The notes under the pieces were generated by a model, which had not been told where the DNA came from, made no database searches, and saw nothing but the letters and a program-made list of their open reading frames with translations. From Alisma plantago-aquatica (Eukaryota; Streptophyta; Magnoliopsida; Alismatales; Alismataceae), in the NCBI GenBank assembly GCA_963693085.1, contig OY856413.1, forward strand, positions 108,121,501 to 108,185,500: 64,000 bases of DNA. The letters run 5' to 3'. Both the position numbers and the translations under genes were made by a program. Numbering within the stretch: position 1 is the stretch's first letter; each line of letters opens with the position of its first letter. Positions 48,183 to 58,394 of the stretch are shown here, in pieces.

Positions 48183-51100
48183 TCAATCCAATTTTATATT
48201 GACTTCATTAAAAAAAGCATCTGACCATTCTTCTCGTAATTCATTTAACCCATCAAGTGTGTAAGGATGAGTTGCAAAGATCTGCAAAAAAAACCACATG
48301 CTCATATATTTATAAAATGCAAATCTCACTTGGAAATTTATGATGTTATTCTTTATTAATTACCGTATCTATACTCTGAATGTCTACTGATGCTTCTTTC
48401 AAAATAGTTTGCATATACTTCATTACGTAGTAGCCACAAGCCCAGTCATTATTTTGTATATGACACTACAAATAAAGAATTATAAATAAATATTAGTAAA
48501 CTGCTACAAACAGAGTTGTACAAATAAAGAAATAAGACTATAAGAGAGTTAACATATAAAATTTAATACATTATTATAAGAGTTGTACATATATATGACT
48601 AATCAGTCAAAGTAGTTACCTTGATATTTTTCAAAGTCAGTGTCTTTAATTTTGTGGGTATTATTCCTCCACCTTCACGATAAGCCTTTATTCCCCTATC
48701 AATCAATTTGATTACGATAGTTGTCAAAATAGAAGTATAAATATCATGTTGAAGCATAACAATTGATGTTATAGAAACTAAAATTTATGCTTACTCCATA
48801 GCTGGCAATCTCAGTTTGTGACCCCTTGTTGTTTTTCCCATTGGGTCAAGATAATAGAAAGTCATCAATTTTGGGACAACCACCACTAGTTCCCAATGAT
48901 TAGATCTGAGTAAATTTATATTGAAAACAAAAATTAGAATTATAATTTAGTGAATATTAGAATTCTATTAAATTATAATACTTACTCGACGTTAAAAGGA
49001 ATTAGAATAATTTCCTTTCCAACACTACCAAAATATTTGAATGCAGTACTGAAGTACTCATTCACCTCATCCATTTGTGTCTGCACTTGACTAGTGAGTG
49101 AAGGAACTAAGAATGCAACATTCTTTATATCAAAGTTTGTCATCTCAGTATATAAATGGCTGTAAAACATTTGTAAAAATTTGATATGTTACAAATAAGC
49201 TAAAATGTATATATTCGAGCAATCTATATTGATTAATTCTTACCTTATCCATACTTCTAATGTCGAAGTATTTAGCCAATCATACCGGAACAACTCTATA
49301 ATATCCTGAATAAAAATAAAATTCTCAAAGTCCCTCCCAACTGCATCTTCTGTTAAATTGACCATCATATGTGATCTTGGGCTTTGGTTGGCTAAGTATC
49401 GAGCCAAACCTTTACATTTATTTCCCAATTCATCGAATGTGGCTTCTGGAATGAAAGAAGGTTTGGGCATAGGAGGACGACTACTAGGATTTTTACTTTT
49501 TGGTTTACAAACCTGTTAATTAAATACATACTTATATTAAACGAGTTCATATATGTAGCTAGTCAAATATAAAAACAACATGTAGATATACCTTGTCAAT
49601 GATAACCAAGTGTTTAGGCCATCCCACCATAGCACCCTCTGCTTCATCAACTGTACCATATTCAGAAGAAGGTATGGGTAATGGTTGGTCCCCCATTCCA
49701 TTATACACAAGATGGATGGACACACGACAAATGTCATCAGAAACTGATTGACAATGCAATGTACCACCGATGTTGTATACCTTACCCGCTGCCACAACAT
49801 TATTCTCTGGAACCTCCACTGCAAGTTTACAGTTCATACCAACCTAGTTGAAATAATATAAGTTATTATATACAAACTGGTAAACCAGATACCTACATAT
49901 ATACTCATATAAATACAAACTTACTGCAGATTGTTGTGGTGGTTCATTGGGAGTGCTCCCATGTCCTTCTACAGTTGGAGTATGAGCTTGTACCTCATCA
50001 CTTGAGAGACGCACGGTTTGATGAGGTTGAGAAGGTTGAACATGTTGATATGAAGACAATATTTGTTGCACTTTCTGTGATACTAATGCTTCAACCTCGT
50101 CATGTGTAACTGTACGACCTCTTCTAGCATTTGAAGGCCCAAAATAAGTCTTGAATCCTATGCCAGCACCTAATCCCCTAACACGGCCAGGATGTTCTTT
50201 CGTACCAAGAGCAACTGATAGTTCATCCATGCGTCCAATTGGTATGAACTTTCCTTGTTTTCTTTGCTCAAAGAGATCATCCTATTCATATTTAATGAAA
50301 ATAATAAATCACAAACAATTAGAGATCATCTTTCATATTTAATGAAAATATTAAATCATAAACAATTATAGATCATCATATTCATATTTAATTGTGATGA
50401 ACTTACCATCTTTTGTGCCACCTCCTTAGTTGCAGGGTTGGTAATTTCACCTGCTTTATTTTTTCTAGCATCAAGCCAAATTTTATAACGGGGTGGACAC
50501 TCAACTTGAGTTGTGCTAGACCCTTCTCCAGAAGATATTTGCTTCTCCAGTTGTTCTCGGCGCTGGGCATAATTAAGGGATCCCATGTGATGGTTATGCA
50601 CATTTTTGGCCCGTCTTTCCTTTTGGGCCTCGTGAATAGCCTGATCATTTAAAATGAGGTATTGCAATTTACAAAGTTGGCAAACATATACATATATAAA
50701 AACATTAATTGTATACCTGAAACTCTTCAGAATTCCTTTGTGCAACAAATCTGTCCCACACCCCAGGATCTATGAAAATATATACGTTTGTTGCTTTCTT
50801 CTTTTGCTTAGGATTATCTATATAATCCCTTTTGAGATAGGTCTTAAATGCCCTCCATCGTACACCACAACGCTGCAACACTTTTTTCCTATGTTCTTTT
50901 TCATTTAAATGAAAAACACCCTATATACAAATGAAGCAATAATCTTATTTCAAAAATTATATGTCAAAACAAAAAAATGGAATCAATAAACAAAAAACAA
51001 GATAATATAGTATCAAAATTCAACTCACAGATATATCTTTCCAAATGAGGTCTTTCAAGCCAATAGGAACACCATGCCAGTTTTCTATATCTATTGGCAC

Positions 51101-51310
51101 CTTACTCCGTGCGATTGTCCCTACATAATGCTTAAAAGTACTAGCGTGTTCCCCAATAGGTGCTCCTCCACTATCAAACTGGATTGACAATTTCTCCCCT
51201 TTTGCCCTAAGCTCTTGCATCCGACGCATCACTGTGGGACCTCTGCTACTCTTAGCATCACCACTAGCATCCTCATCCTCATGATCAAAATGTTCATCTT
51301 CACTTGCCAT
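48183..51310 (-). CDS. CACTA second protein (TNPA-like / Transposase_24 type with C-terminal Ulp1-like protease domain), 11 coding exons
   Basis: Coding exons, high to low: 51310-51029, 50920-50717, 50640-50407, 50281-49925, 49843-49592, 49512-49244, 49159-48986, 48905-48795, 48695-48620, 48465-48364, 48281-48183. Every intron has GT...AG on the minus strand (for example GTGAGT, GTAAGT). Phases agree, giving 719 aa with no stop. The N-terminal half (MASEDEHF..., IENWHGVPIGLKDLIWKDIS, AEGP-like QRRAKNVHNHHMGS) resembles the plant CACTA Transposase_24 protein. The C-terminal part has SNHWEL (His594), YYLDP (Asp611), Gln657 and DWACGYYV (Cys663), the C48/Ulp1 catalytic set. The start is the first ATG after a TTTGCAG acceptor (51322), suggesting an upstream non-coding exon. 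The exon model is mine, read by eye. Confidence 0.8.
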
Positions 51311-51448
51311 TTTAGAACAACCTGCAAATATACATGATAAAAGAAAACATGATAAAAGAAAATGTGGTGATATATAATAAAATGTATACATGATAAAAGA
51401 AAATGTGTGCTTGAATGATAATACATGCCTCTAGTTTTGGTTGAGTTG
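51311..51448 (-). other. Spacer between the two CACTA genes
   Basis: Contains a consensus splice acceptor (TTTGCAG, about 51323-51329) just before the second gene's ATG. This fits a transcript that skips the transposase ORF as an intron, as in En/Spm. Confidence 0.5.
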
Positions 51449-54400
51449 TTAGTCAACTAAAATTCCTTCAGCATGGTCTTGACGTGTATATAAGTCATCG
51501 GTGTTAACTTCAACATTGACACTTGGCAAACCAACTGAAAATGGGCTGGAATCATCATACTTTTCATAGTATTCTTCTTCATTTATAGGATCCACAGTAA
51601 ACTGTCTTTTTCCATGAAGAACGACAGACCAATTTTTATTTGCTGGGTCATCAATATAGAATACTTGTTTTGCTTGGTCTGCCATGATGAATGGTTCATC
51701 TTTCTCTCCAATTTTTTCAAAATTCACCAATGTGAAACCCAACTCATCTACTAAAATGCCTTTGTTGTTATCAACCCAATTACATCTAAAGATAGGAACT
51801 CTGAAATGTGTATAGTCCATTTCCCATATGTCCTCAATGATTCCGAAATATGACATCTCAGCTTCGCGTGGTCTTTTATCTTTGGCACTAGCAAAATACA
51901 ACGAAGAAGCTTTAACAGTGACCCCACTATTTTGGACTACACTACTTTCATCTTGACGTTTAGTGTAATATAAAAATCCGTTTATGTCATAACCTTCATA
52001 TGACATGACATCCATTTTTGGCTTAAAGGCGAGCCATTTTATGTTCTCAGCAACATTATTTGGTGATTCAGATAGCTGCTTAAAGACTTTCTCTTCAAAC
52101 CACCTAATAAATGTTCGATTATGCTCTCTTGCAAGCCACATTGAACTGGATCGTGGATGATTTTTCTTGATAAGATTATTGTGTTCTGTGATGTAGCTAC
52201 TAACTTCATCAATGTTGTGTAAAATATACAGATGTGCTTGTTCCCACAACTCACGACTAATTCCTTTCACTTGTGCTCCCAGAGTTCCTTTGCCACAATA
52301 AGACTCAGTAACAAGATCATTTTTTAGATCGCTAGAAGTTTCATTGGAATTCAAAAAATCGTTGCAAAAGTCCATCACTTCTCTAGCCACATAACCCTCA
52401 ATAATACTCCCTTCAGGACGATAACGATTCCGAACATCACCTTTAGAAACACTCATGTAGCGTTCAAATGGATACATCCAATGTAAAAAAATTGGACCCA
52501 ACATCTTCACCTCCCTTGTAATATGTACTACAAGATGAACCATGATATCAAAAAATGAAGGAGGAAAGTACATTTCGAGCTGACACATGGTAACAATTAC
52601 ATCATTTTGTAATTTATCGAGAGTATCAGGATGTATCACTTTGTTGCATATTTCATTGAAGAAGAAACAGAGTCTTGTGATTGCAAACCTTACATGCTTC
52701 GGCAATATAGATCGAATAGCCACAGGTAAAATTTGTTGCATTAAGGTGTGACAATCATGAGATTTGAGACCTATCAACTTCAGATCCTTCTTTGATACCA
52801 ATCTACGAATATTAGAAGAGTATCTTTGTGGAACCTTAATATTATACAGGCACTCACAGAAAGTCTTTTTCTCCTTCTTGGACAAAGTGTAACAAGCTGG
52901 TGGTAAATATGTGCGTCGATCCCTGATCTCAACTGATAATTCTTTTCTTATACCCATTAATTCTAAATCTTTTCTAGACTTGATGCCGTCTTTAGTCTTT
53001 CCTGGTATGTTCAATAACGTACCGATGATGCTATCACAAACATTTTTTTCAACATGCATGACATCAATGCAATGTCTAATTGTCAAAAATCTCCAATAGG
53101 GAAGATCCCAGAATATTGACCTCTTCTTGTATAGAGATTTGTCATATGCGAGCGTACGACTACTTGAACTCTTTCCAAATTCATTAACAATATGTTTCAC
53201 CCTATCATATACAACATTTCCTGGTATAGGTTTAGGAGCACTTCGTTCCTCAGTTGACCCATTAAAGGTTTTGCGTTGCCTTCGATAAGGATGCACTGGT
53301 GGGAGAAACCTCCGATGACCAAGATATACGATTTTACCACCATGTTTCAGTCGAATTGAATCAGTATTTTCCTCACAAATAGGACATGCTTTGTATCCTT
53401 TTATGCTATATCCAGACAAATTTCCATAAGCTGGGAAGTCATTAATCGTGCAAAACAACATAGCACGCAAAGTAAAGATCTCTTTACGTGAAGCATCATA
53501 TGTCATAACACCTTCTTCCCATAATTTCGTTAGGTCATCAATTAGAGGTTGAAGGTAAACATCAATATCATTTCCAGGTTGCGTGGGCCCTGATATCAAT
53601 ATTGACAACATGACATACTTATTTTTCATACACAACCAAGGAGGAAGATTGTATATAACAATCATAACAGGCCACGTGCTATGTTGGCTGCTTAATGTAC
53701 CATATGGATTCATTCCATCTGTACAGAGTCCAAGTCTTAAGTTCCTTGTTTCTTTGCCAAATTGAGGGTATAATAAATCAATTTTCTTCCATTGTGGTGA
53801 ATCAGATGCATGTCGTAGGATGCCATCATCATTGACCTTTAACTCCCCATGCCAAGACAAATTTTGTGCATCTTCTGTATTAGCAAATAAGCGTTGAAAT
53901 CGTGGTATTATTGGTAGATACCACATCACCTTGGCAGGAGAGCCATGTTTAGCCTTAGCTGAATTTGTAGTCTTGTACCTTGACGCACCACATTTTGGAC
54001 AGTTTATCAAATCACTATAGTCCTTCTGAAATAACACACAATCATTTGGACATGCATGAATCTTCTTAGCCTCCATTCCCATTGGGCACATTATTTTCTT
54101 TGCTTGATATGTAGAAATTGGAAGCTCGTTGCCTTCAGGAAGAATTTCCTTTAACAAAGACAACAATGAAGTGAAACTCTTATCGCTCCACCGGTTTTGA
54201 GCTTTAAGAGTATATAATCGCATCACAGCACTCAACCTCGTGAACTTAGTACAACCCTTATATAATGGTTTTTCAGCATCATGGACAATGTTTGCAAATA
54301 AAGAAGGTGGATCAATGACATTGTCCTGACAGCTACGTAGCATCTCATCAACCATATCATCCTGAATCGGGTCATCCTGAATTGGTTGATCATTGTTAAC

Positions 54401-54700
54401 ATCATTATCTATATCTTCTATGTCACCACTATTAATATCGACATTTTCTGATCCATAATTAGGTTTCTCTCCATGCCAATACCATTCATTATAACCTTGT
54501 ATGATCCCATTGCATATGACATGATTCTTAATTTCCTCAACAGTATCAACTTTCAAATTGTTACCACAATTTCTACATGGACAATAGAACCTATCTGTAG
54601 GTAGTTTCCTATGTTCCTCAACAAATCTGATAAATTCATCAACACCTTTGGTAAACTCTGGACTGCAACGGTTCTTGATAGACATCCAACTTCGATCCAT
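51449..54700 (-). CDS. TNP2-like CACTA transposase (TNPD homologue), 1083 aa
   Basis: Catalyses excision and integration of the element. Residues 1-75 form the transposase-associated domain (MDRSWM start; Cys/His set C40-P-C42-x2-C45...H60-x2-C63). The tnp2/Transposase_21 core lies at about 320-560, with LCTDGMNPYG (Asp328), the loop GPTQPGNDIDVYLQPLIDDL (370-390) and CTINDFPAYGNLSGYS...CPIC (417-442), ending HCIDVMHVEKNV (543-554). A DUF4218-like region spans about 645-775 (SHDCHTLMQQ...LPKHVR...FPPSFFDIMVHL...GPIFLHWMYPFERYM). A DUF4216-like region spans about 950-1035 (YFGIIEDIWEMDY...FRCNWVDN...KQVFYIDDP). It is full length for the family with no stop. ATG 54700 is the conserved MDRSW start, three bases after a CTAG acceptor. 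Confidence 0.95.
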   Translation of the reverse strand: MDRSWMSIKNRCSPEFTKGVDEFIRFVEEHRKLPTDRFYCPCRNCGNNLKVDTVEEIKNHVICNGIIQGYNEWYWHGEKPNYGSENVDINSGDIEDIDNDVNNDQPIQDDPIQDDMVDEMLRSCQDNVIDPPSLFANIVHDAEKPLYKGCTKFTRLSAVMRLYTLKAQNRWSDKSFTSLLSLLKEILPEGNELPISTYQAKKIMCPMGMEAKKIHACPNDCVLFQKDYSDLINCPKCGASRYKTTNSAKAKHGSPAKVMWYLPIIPRFQRLFANTEDAQNLSWHGELKVNDDGILRHASDSPQWKKIDLLYPQFGKETRNLRLGLCTDGMNPYGTLSSQHSTWPVMIVIYNLPPWLCMKNKYVMLSILISGPTQPGNDIDVYLQPLIDDLTKLWEEGVMTYDASRKEIFTLRAMLFCTINDFPAYGNLSGYSIKGYKACPICEENTDSIRLKHGGKIVYLGHRRFLPPVHPYRRQRKTFNGSTEERSAPKPIPGNVVYDRVKHIVNEFGKSSSSRTLAYDKSLYKKRSIFWDLPYWRFLTIRHCIDVMHVEKNVCDSIIGTLLNIPGKTKDGIKSRKDLELMGIRKELSVEIRDRRTYLPPACYTLSKKEKKTFCECLYNIKVPQRYSSNIRRLVSKKDLKLIGLKSHDCHTLMQQILPVAIRSILPKHVRFAITRLCFFFNEICNKVIHPDTLDKLQNDVIVTMCQLEMYFPPSFFDIMVHLVVHITREVKMLGPIFLHWMYPFERYMSVSKGDVRNRYRPEGSIIEGYVAREVMDFCNDFLNSNETSSDLKNDLVTESYCGKGTLGAQVKGISRELWEQAHLYILHNIDEVSSYITEHNNLIKKNHPRSSSMWLAREHNRTFIRWFEEKVFKQLSESPNNVAENIKWLAFKPKMDVMSYEGYDINGFLYYTKRQDESSVVQNSGVTVKASSLYFASAKDKRPREAEMSYFGIIEDIWEMDYTHFRVPIFRCNWVDNNKGILVDELGFTLVNFEKIGEKDEPFIMADQAKQVFYIDDPANKNWSVVLHGKRQFTVDPINEEEYYEKYDDSSPFSVGLPSVNVEVNTDDLYTRQDHAEGILVD

Positions 54701-54703
54701 TTT

Positions 54704-55731
54704 CTAGATCACATTAAAAATAATTATCAAACTGGGCATTTAATATTGATACTATAAGTTGTAAGGTTTTTTGATAAGAAATGCATTACTTTTATTGTAA
54801 AGGGTACCACCTATCCCATTTTTGAATATTTAACCTCACTAGTAATTGTAAAATGTATCGTTTAGTTTTCAATAAAATTTCAGCAGCATTTCCCCTAAGT
54901 TCTCCAAGTACATCAATGTAAATGGCAAATACCACTCACATATGTACCCAGAGAACAAATGAAGAAATACTACTAAAATTTTATTCAAAACTAAACATAC
55001 ATTACACAATTACATCCTAAGTGAGATTAAATATCCAAAAACAGTCCCATATCGGGGACTATCCAAAATTTACTCCTAATGAATAAATTTTGAACGGGTT
55101 TCTAATTTTATATATAAAAGTAATATTGTCATATTTATGCATCAATGGTCTCATTTATAAACCCTACAGTGTCAATCTGAAACTACACAATGTCTACCCT
55201 CGTATTTTCTAGATTGTATACAATGATTACATATGTGATTGATAATAAAATAAAAGATTACATGTTTTTATTATCGGTTGGTTTACTAGTCAAATAAAAT
55301 GAATTATGTGTTCTTGACAAATCAAGAGTACTTCCATAGATAAACATTCATATTTACTAAATTGAATAATCAATTAGGTGCTCTTGACAAATATAAACAG
55401 AAGGGAGTAAGTTAAACATCATGCATTTTCTTTCATAATAGATAACAGTAAATCAAAAGTGTGACAATTTCATACTCAAAATGGTCGTGGTCCTTCATGA
55501 CAGCCGTGGTGATAACCTTTAAAAACTATTTTTTTGGCCAAAATGGTCATGGCACCAAGCATGGCCGTGCAAAGCACAGGCTGTGGCATCAAGCATGGTT
55601 GTGCAAAGCACACAGGCCGTGGCACCAAGCATGGTGGTTCAAAATACATGTCGTGCAAAACACAACCACGATTACAGATAGCACGACCAACATTAGGTCA
55701 AAATAAGAGGGTTTGAAAAAAATGAACTTAC
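54704..55731 (-). other. Probable first intron of the CACTA transcription unit
   Basis: Bounded on the minus strand by a GTAAGT donor at 55731 and a GATCTAG acceptor at 54704. AT-rich. It includes the 34-36-bp tandem repeat at 55549-55650. Confidence 0.55.
55549..55650. repeat. Tandem repeat, about 35-bp unit, three copies
   Basis: Units begin at about 55549, 55583 and 55619 with TGGCA(C/T)CAAGCATGG, followed by (C/T)GTGCAAAGCACA in the first two. It lies in the intron-like region next to the CACTA leader. Confidence 0.75.
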
Positions 55732-56137
55732 CAAACTGTCGGTGAGACCCTTGGCGGCGGTGAAGGGCTGCGGCGGGGGCGTCCTCGCAAGGGTTGGCGG
55801 CAGTAACAACTTGGCGGTGAAGAAGTGTCGTCGGCGAAACCCTTGGCGGCAGCACGCGACACCTTGGCGGCAGCGGGGGCGTTCTTGGAGGGCACCTTGG
55901 CGGCGGCGGGGTCTCGGCGGCGTGTTGAGTCCGAGCGGCGGGAGGCGAGGTGAAGCTTCGAGCGCCGGGCGGCGAGGTGAAGCTTTGAGCGCCGGGCGGC
56001 GAGGTGATGGCTCCGGAACGTCGGACGGCGAGGTGAGGCTTCGAGCGCCGGGAGCGAGGTAAGAGCTTCGACCGTCGGGCGGCGAGGTGAGAGTGTTTGC
56101 TGCGGGAAGTGTTTGCTGCGGCTACCTTTTCCCCCAC
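55732..56137 (-). promoter_or_regulatory. GC-rich leader exon of the CACTA element
   Basis: A markedly GC-rich block with an imperfect 30-33-bp tandem repeat (CGGCGAGGTGAAGCTTCGAGCGC on the plus strand, kept here to its core GGCGAGGTGA). It ends in a consensus donor, TTTG|GTAAGT. A 182-aa frame (56137-55589) crosses the donor, and when spliced to 54703 it does not enter the MDRSW frame. A non-coding leader is therefore more likely than a protein. Maize Spm has a GC-rich untranslated first exon that is a methylation-controlled regulatory region; the placement here is the same. Confidence 0.6.
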
Positions 56138-56165
56138 AGGGTTTTAGTTTTAGTTTTTAGCCCTA
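56138..56165 (-). other. Probable CACTA promoter-proximal region
   Basis: Short pyrimidine-poor stretch between the leader and the palindrome. No clear TATA box was recognised. Confidence 0.3.
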
Positions 56166-56329
56166 CTTCTGCGGTCGGTTATTTGGAAAACCGTCGCTAG
56201 AAGAGACTTCTGCGGTCGGTTATTCCAAAAACCGTCGCAAGAAGTATGCACTTCTCGCGACGGTTTTTGGAATAACCGACCGCAGAAGTCTCTTCTAGCG
56301 ACGGTTTTCCAAATAACCGACCGCAGAAG
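56166..56329. repeat. 164-bp near-perfect palindrome (80-bp arms, 4-bp loop)
   Basis: Left arm 56166-56245 and right arm 56250-56329 are reverse complements, with one mismatch that I can find (56239/56256). The loop is ATGC. Each arm contains two copies of CTTCTGCGGTCGGTTAT and ACCGTCGC, the local form of the subterminal repeat. Confidence 0.93.
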
Positions 56330-56660
56330 GTCTCGCGATGGTTTTCGGGTCGGTTATCCTTAAAACCGACCGCAGAGGTGCGAAAAGTGGTACCCGAACA
56401 AATTCTAGGGTCGTTTATTTAAAAAACCGACCCCATAGCTCAGCGCGCGAAGGCGGTAAAACCAATTTTCTCCGCGGGAAGTATGTTGGGTCGGTTTTTT
56501 ATTTTTGCGAGTCTTTTACAGCGTCGTTTTTTTAACATAACTGACCCAATAGCTATAAGCGGTACCCGGATTTTTTTCTAATGACTTTTTGCTTCGGTTT
56601 TAGCTTGTTAGGTCGGTTTTTCTAATATAAGTGACGCCAACGGAAGCGATGTTAAAGGCC
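56330..56660. repeat. CACTA subterminal repeat array, right
   Basis: Continues as GGTCGGTTATCC...AAAACCGACCGC, GGGTCGTTTATTT...AAACCGACCCC, GGGTCGGTTTTTT and GGTCGGTTTTTC. The right-end motif has drifted between ACCGACCGC and ACCGACCC, while the left array is uniformly ACCGACCC. Confidence 0.85.
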
Positions 56661-56665
56661 AAAAA

Positions 56666-56675
56666 TGTACTAGTG
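56666..56675. repeat. CACTA terminal inverted repeat, right
   Basis: TGTACTAGTG, inverse of 47157-47166, followed by the AGT duplication. Confidence 0.95.
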
Positions 56676-56678
56676 AGT
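56676..56678. repeat. CACTA target-site duplication, right copy (AGT)
   Basis: Direct repeat of 47154-47156. Confidence 0.92.
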
Positions 56679-58394
56679 CCTGAAACATGGGTTGTTATAA
56701 AGGTGATGCTTGGGTGGCTTTGACACATGGGGCTTTTGAGGGGTGAGTGATAGATATGGGATTTGTCCCTCCTGAGGGAGTTTGATATCCATGGACACTT
56801 GATGAGTAGGATTGAGAAAGGTGTGCATGCATGTGTGAATCAGTATGTGGTATTGATATCATACATATCTCTTCCAATCTACTCTGACATCAAGAAAGTG
56901 AATGAACGTTGACAGGATGAGTGTTCCATGCCTTGAGTTCATTCGGGATATTAGTGACAAAGGAATTATACATTCACTGTAACACCATCCACGGATTGTA
57001 GGATTGAAAGTTGTTCTCCAACTTTCTATTTCACTTGGGTAGCACTAATGTGTGACTAGGTACCGCTCTTTGCTTGTGAAGTCATAAGTGTTATGGACTT
57101 TCACTGCCAACGTGAAATGGCCTTGCAGGGTCACACACATAGGATTTAACCTGGAAAAAGAGTTTTGTCCACAAATAATGTTTAGATTGATTACTAAAGG
57201 AGTTTAGTAGTTCAATTAAACACTCAATTAATTGATAACTCAATGACATAATGCTCAAGATGTTGGACACATTGATTGGTGTATCAGATTGATTGAAACT
57301 GCAATTGACTGATTCTGCACAATCTGCACTCCCAACCGATCGGCTCATGTTATGAACCGATCGGCTCAACTTGGTGAACCGATCAGCTTAGGTGGTGAGT
57401 CGATCGGCTCATGGATAGGGTGAGATGATTGCTTCAAGTGTTGAAACGATCGGTTCAACCGTTGGAACCGAGCAAGTTGGGAAAGTAGGATTGGTGAGAA
57501 ATTTCCTGTCGTTTCACTTGCCCAATTTGATTGGAACAAGGATTTGTATTTGATACCAATTAGAAACAAAAGAAGAAAAGTCAATCGAGAACTGACCACG
57601 ACCATGAAACGACCGGTTCAGAAGTGAACTGACCATTTCATGGGTCCCAACCGATCGGTTGAGGTGTCATCTGACCGGCTCAGGTCCCCAACCGACCGTT
57701 TTAGAAATGAAACGATCGGTTAAGGTTGCGCAATTGGGTGTTTTTGTTGAAAATCTCGAACCCTTCTACTCCTACTTTAATCTCGCATTGCCCGAGATAG
57801 AGAACCCTGTCCCATGACCCTCCTATATATATAGGGGTATTGGGGGCTTCTAAAAGTACAACACAGTGCAACCAGTTGCTCTATAAAGTTGTCGTTCTCT
57901 CTGGTTTTGGCAACCGAGAGAGAGCCCGAGCAAGTTCTACCCGATAAGGGAGGCACAATAAGGGAAAGACAATAGCAAAAAGCGAATGGTGGCAGGAGAG
58001 TGTGTTAGTGACTAGTACGCTGATAGGAGGGTGCGACTCCTTCCAATTCCTTGTGGGACAAGGAGATTAGAGTTCCAGGTGGTCCATGTGGAGTACTTCA
58101 GAGGTGGGAGATTTTTGTCACTCGGAGGACATCTGTCAATCCCGACAGTCCTGGTGAGACCAAGAGTCATCAGTCCCGATGCGACCAGGAGCTGCACAGA
58201 CATCGTCCAAGACCGGAGATGAAGACTGCACAAGCCGCGAGGTATTTTCACCGAGCAAGCCTCGGGACAAGGTATGATTCCACAAACCATCATTTCCTAT
58301 TGTATAGATGTTGACGTGTTTCCTTGTTCTGGGTTTGGGGAGGAGAAAATTTTTAGTTTCTGCTACCTTCTCTGCCTCCCCTTAAAACCCAACA

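Larger units (their letters stand above)
47157..56675 (-). mobile_element. CACTA (En/Spm-type) DNA transposon, complete, apparently coding-intact
   Basis: A 9519-bp element with ends CACTAGTACA / TGTACTAGTG, a 3-bp AGT duplication, subterminal repeat arrays at both ends and two minus-strand genes. In transcription order: end at 56675, subterminal repeats with a large palindrome, GC-rich spliced leader (about 56137-55732), TNP2-type transposase (54700-51449), then an 11-exon second gene (51310-48183). The pre-insertion site can be read directly from the copia LTR. It is the only element here whose proteins appear uninterrupted, so it is probably one of the youngest insertions. Cut-and-paste transposition is known for the family. 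Confidence 0.95.
46220..58394 (+). mobile_element. Copia element D: 3' terminal fragment of the copia B family, LTR interrupted by a CACTA transposon
   Basis: Only the last 400 bp of the internal region (homologous to about 21615-21939) and one LTR remain. The LTR runs from TGTTGG at 46623 to CCCAACA at 58394. Without the CACTA element and one duplicated AGT it is 2250 bp, the family size. The 5' side abuts chromovirus sequence. At the break the phrase GAACGACAGTGGATA occurs three times within 90 bp (46230-46320), a local rearrangement. Confidence 0.85.
46623..58394 (+). repeat. Copia element D 3' LTR (interrupted by CACTA element)
   Basis: Segments 46623-47156 and 56679-58394 join cleanly (...AAACGCAGT / CCTGAAACATGG...) to rebuild the family LTR. 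The CCGATCGG array lies at 57330-57730, with the TATA box near 57825. Confidence 0.9.

Noticed and set aside
55589..56137. 182-aa Pro/Arg/Ser-rich minus-strand frame (MGEKVAAANTS...)
   Set aside because: GC-rich tandem repeats keep it open by composition; it crosses a consensus donor at 55731 and its spliced continuation is out of frame with MDRSW. A non-coding leader fits better.
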